From NCBI RefSeq assembly GCF_901709675.1, contig NC_051097.1, positions 11,842,039 to 11,906,038 on the forward strand: 64,000 bases of DNA, given 5' to 3'. Both the position numbers and the translations under genes were made by a program. The DNA is from Syngnathus acus (taxonomy: Eukaryota > Chordata > Actinopteri > Syngnathiformes > Syngnathidae). Shown piece after piece: positions 62,501 to 64,000 of the stretch; positions within the stretch are counted from its first letter, which is position 1; each line of letters begins with the position of its first letter. The notes beneath the pieces are model-generated. The model made no database searches and was not told the DNA's origin. It saw only the letters and a program-made list of their open reading frames with translations.

Positions 62501-64000
62501 GAGAGGAGGGGCCGGGCCGAGCCGAGCCACGCCGGGCCACGCCAGGCCAGGCCACGTCAGGGCGTCAACACCCCATCCCGTGTGTTGCGCACGTCCGAGT
62601 CAAGCGCCACATCTGGCCTTTCTGGTGTCTTTTGTCGGCAGCTGACAATGAACGACTTCAGCGTCCACCGCATCATCGGCCGCGGCGGCTTCGGCGAAGT
62701 GTACGGATGCAGGAAGGCCGACACGGGAAAGATGTGAGCCTGGCTCGGTCGGCCGCAACGGCCGCTCTTGTTACACGTGGGTCGCGCCTTCTGCCGTGAC
62801 GCGCTTTGTTTCTCCTGACGCAGGTACGCCATGAAGTGTCTGGATAAGAAGCGCATCAAGATGAAGCAGGGCGAGACGCTGGCGCTCAACGAGAGGATCA
62901 TGCTGTCGCTCGTCAGCACGGGGGTGAGGCGCGCCGGGGGGCGGGGCCGGCGGGGCCGACGGGTGCGGGGCTAACCTGCGCCTTCTCGCCAGGACTGCCC
63001 GTTCATCGTGTGCATGACGTACGCATTCCACACGCCCGACAAGCTCTGCTTCATCCTGGACCTCATGAATGGTAAGCGCGGCAACATCGCCAAAGTCGCT
63101 CGCTCGCTCGGCCGTCGCGTTGAACCCGGTCTGCGCTCGGCGGTGGCAGGCGGCGACCTGCACTACCACCCTGTCGCAGCACGGCGTCTTCAGCGAGAAG
63201 GAAATGCGATTCTACGGCCGCCGAGATCATCCTGGGCCTGGAGCACATGCACAACCGCTTTGTGGTCTACAGGGACCTGAAGGTAGGCCCCGCCCACAAA
63301 CGCGCCCGCCCACCCGACGGCCCACCCACGCCTCTGTCCCGCAGCCCGCCAACATCCTGCTGGACGAGCACGGTCACGTCCGCATCTCCGACCTGGGCCT
63401 TGCGTGCGACTTCTCCAAGAAGAAACCGCACGCCAGCGTGTAAGTGGGGCCGCCGGAGGGAAGGCCAGGTGGCTGGCGCGTGCGGCAGGTGCGCTAAGCT
63501 GGGCCCGTTGCAGGGGGCACCCACGGCTACATGGCCCCCGAGGTTCTGCAGAAGGGAACGGCGTACGACAGCAGCGCCGATTGGTTCTCGCTGGGCTGCA
63601 TGCTCTTCAAGCTGCTTCGAGGGTAAGTCTGTCCAGAAGAAGACAACCAAATTGGAGCGTTGGCCGTCTGAGTGTCACGTGGCACCTGACGTGGCACCTG
63701 ACGTGGCACCTGACGTGGCACCTGACGTGGCACCTGACGTGGCACCTCACGTGGCACCTGACGTGGCACCTGACGTGGCACCTGACGTGGCACCCCTCAC
63801 GTGGCACCTCACGTGGCACCTGACGTGGCACCTCACGTGGCACCTCACGTGGCACCTCACGTGGCACCTCACGTGGCACCTCACGTGGCACCTCACGTGG
63901 CTCTGAGTACGGCGGTGCCTTGCCTTGCCGCCATCTCCGTTGTGGCGTCTTTTCTACTTTGATGTGCGCGTGTGTGTCCTCAGGCACAGCCCGTTCAGGC
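58768..64000 (+). CDS. grk3: G protein-coupled receptor kinase 3, 5' part (runs off the window)
   Basis: Exons: 58768-58880, 60683-60759, 61778-61851, 61948-62049, 62138-62212, 62274-62335, 62419-62470, 62642-62733, 62824-62923, 62993-63071, 63150-63282, 63345-63439, 63514-63622, 63984 onward. It starts [22 protein letters not shown], then the RGS-homology domain ([29 protein letters not shown]), then the kinase ([56 protein letters not shown]). NQKI and GFLLFKDFC favour GRK3 over GRK2. The pleckstrin domain would lie beyond the edge. GRK3 phosphorylates active receptors at the membrane with G-beta-gamma. Three extra bases (about 63169-63171, 63216-63217 and 63513-63517) shift the frame in and out within the kinase; they are probably assembly errors. 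Confidence 0.94.
59157..59353 (+). repeat. 12-bp minisatellite (GCCTGCCTGCGTGGCT types) degrading to (GCCT)n
   Basis: GCGTGGCTGCCTGCCT units repeat about nine times and then collapse to pure GCCT tetramers, an array in grk3 intron 1. Confidence 0.93.
59532..59580 (+). repeat. (CTTG)n microsatellite
   Basis: About twelve copies followed by a C/T-rich tract. Confidence 0.95.
60760..61777 (+). other. grk3 intron 2
   Basis: It contains two (TG)n tracts (61574-61595 and 61643-61667). Nothing else was recognised. Confidence 0.6.
63674..63902 (+). repeat. 12-bp minisatellite with TGACGTGG and TCACGTGG units
   Basis: Nineteen units of the type ACGTGGCACCT with a variable T(G/C) junction in grk3 intron 13. 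The left half is mainly TGAC-type and the right half is all TCAC-type. Confidence 0.95.

Noticed and set aside
63674-63902. CRISPR-like array
   Set aside because: The units are contiguous 12-bp copies with no spacers, in a vertebrate intron.

Overview
This is vertebrate nuclear DNA, almost certainly from a ray-finned fish with a compact genome. Coding exons are short, carry GT/AG borders and vertebrate-type phases, and are separated by introns often only 60-120 bp long. A tRNA-derived SINE of a kind widespread in teleosts is present. Several genes match fish-typical paralogs (a stanniocalcin, a fish-type tandem C2H2 zinc-finger pair with a short MCTR-type first exon). The percomorph level is a reasonable guess; I cannot place the species. 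All gene names come from recognising translated exons, not from any search.

Layout, left to right. 1-3.6 kb: a 5'-truncated C2H2 zinc-finger gene and a complete two-exon paralog, with a SINE between them. 5.6-6.6 kb: an intronless rsph3 (radial spoke) on minus. 7.9-10.8 kb: actr1 (centractin, probably actr1b) on minus, 11 exons. 12.2-17.3 kb: wdr36 (UTP21), 22 exons. 17.6-20.5 kb: pisd. 21.1-21.7 kb: an RNF224-like RING gene on minus. 23.1-23.3 kb: a small unrecognised ORF on minus. 25.9-30.8 kb: fer tyrosine kinase. 31.5-36.3 kb: cdc26 (minus) and prpf4 (plus), head to head. 36.8-43.5 kb: an intronless ufc1 (minus) head to head with ythdc1 (plus). 44.3-47.2 kb: a decayed abcc6-like ABC transporter. 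47.9-49.2 kb: stanniocalcin. 49.8-51.6 kb: cox5b. 52.0-56.2 kb: crybb1 (minus) and cryba4 (plus), head to head lens crystallins. 58.8 kb to the right edge: the 5' half of grk3.

The genes do not form one pathway; this is an ordinary gene-dense block of housekeeping and tissue-specific genes. Several neighbour pairs match human linkages I recall: wdr36/fer (5q21-22), cdc26/prpf4 (9q32), crybb1/cryba4 with grk3 and pisd (22q12), actr1b/cox5b (2q11). Spaces between genes are dominated by microsatellites and short minisatellites.

I found no convincing previously undescribed system. The observations most worth a second look are: (1) the abcc6-like locus, with an antisense SINE inside coding sequence, missing exons, several frameshifts and altered Walker A and B residues; (2) single-base length changes, mostly in short homopolymers, in fer, crybb1 and grk3, which look more like assembly errors than biology and so limit how far the abcc6 frameshifts can be trusted; (3) two intronless genes (rsph3, ufc1) whose mammalian orthologs have introns; (4) a 12-bp minisatellite in a grk3 intron built from alternating TGACGTGG and TCACGTGG units.
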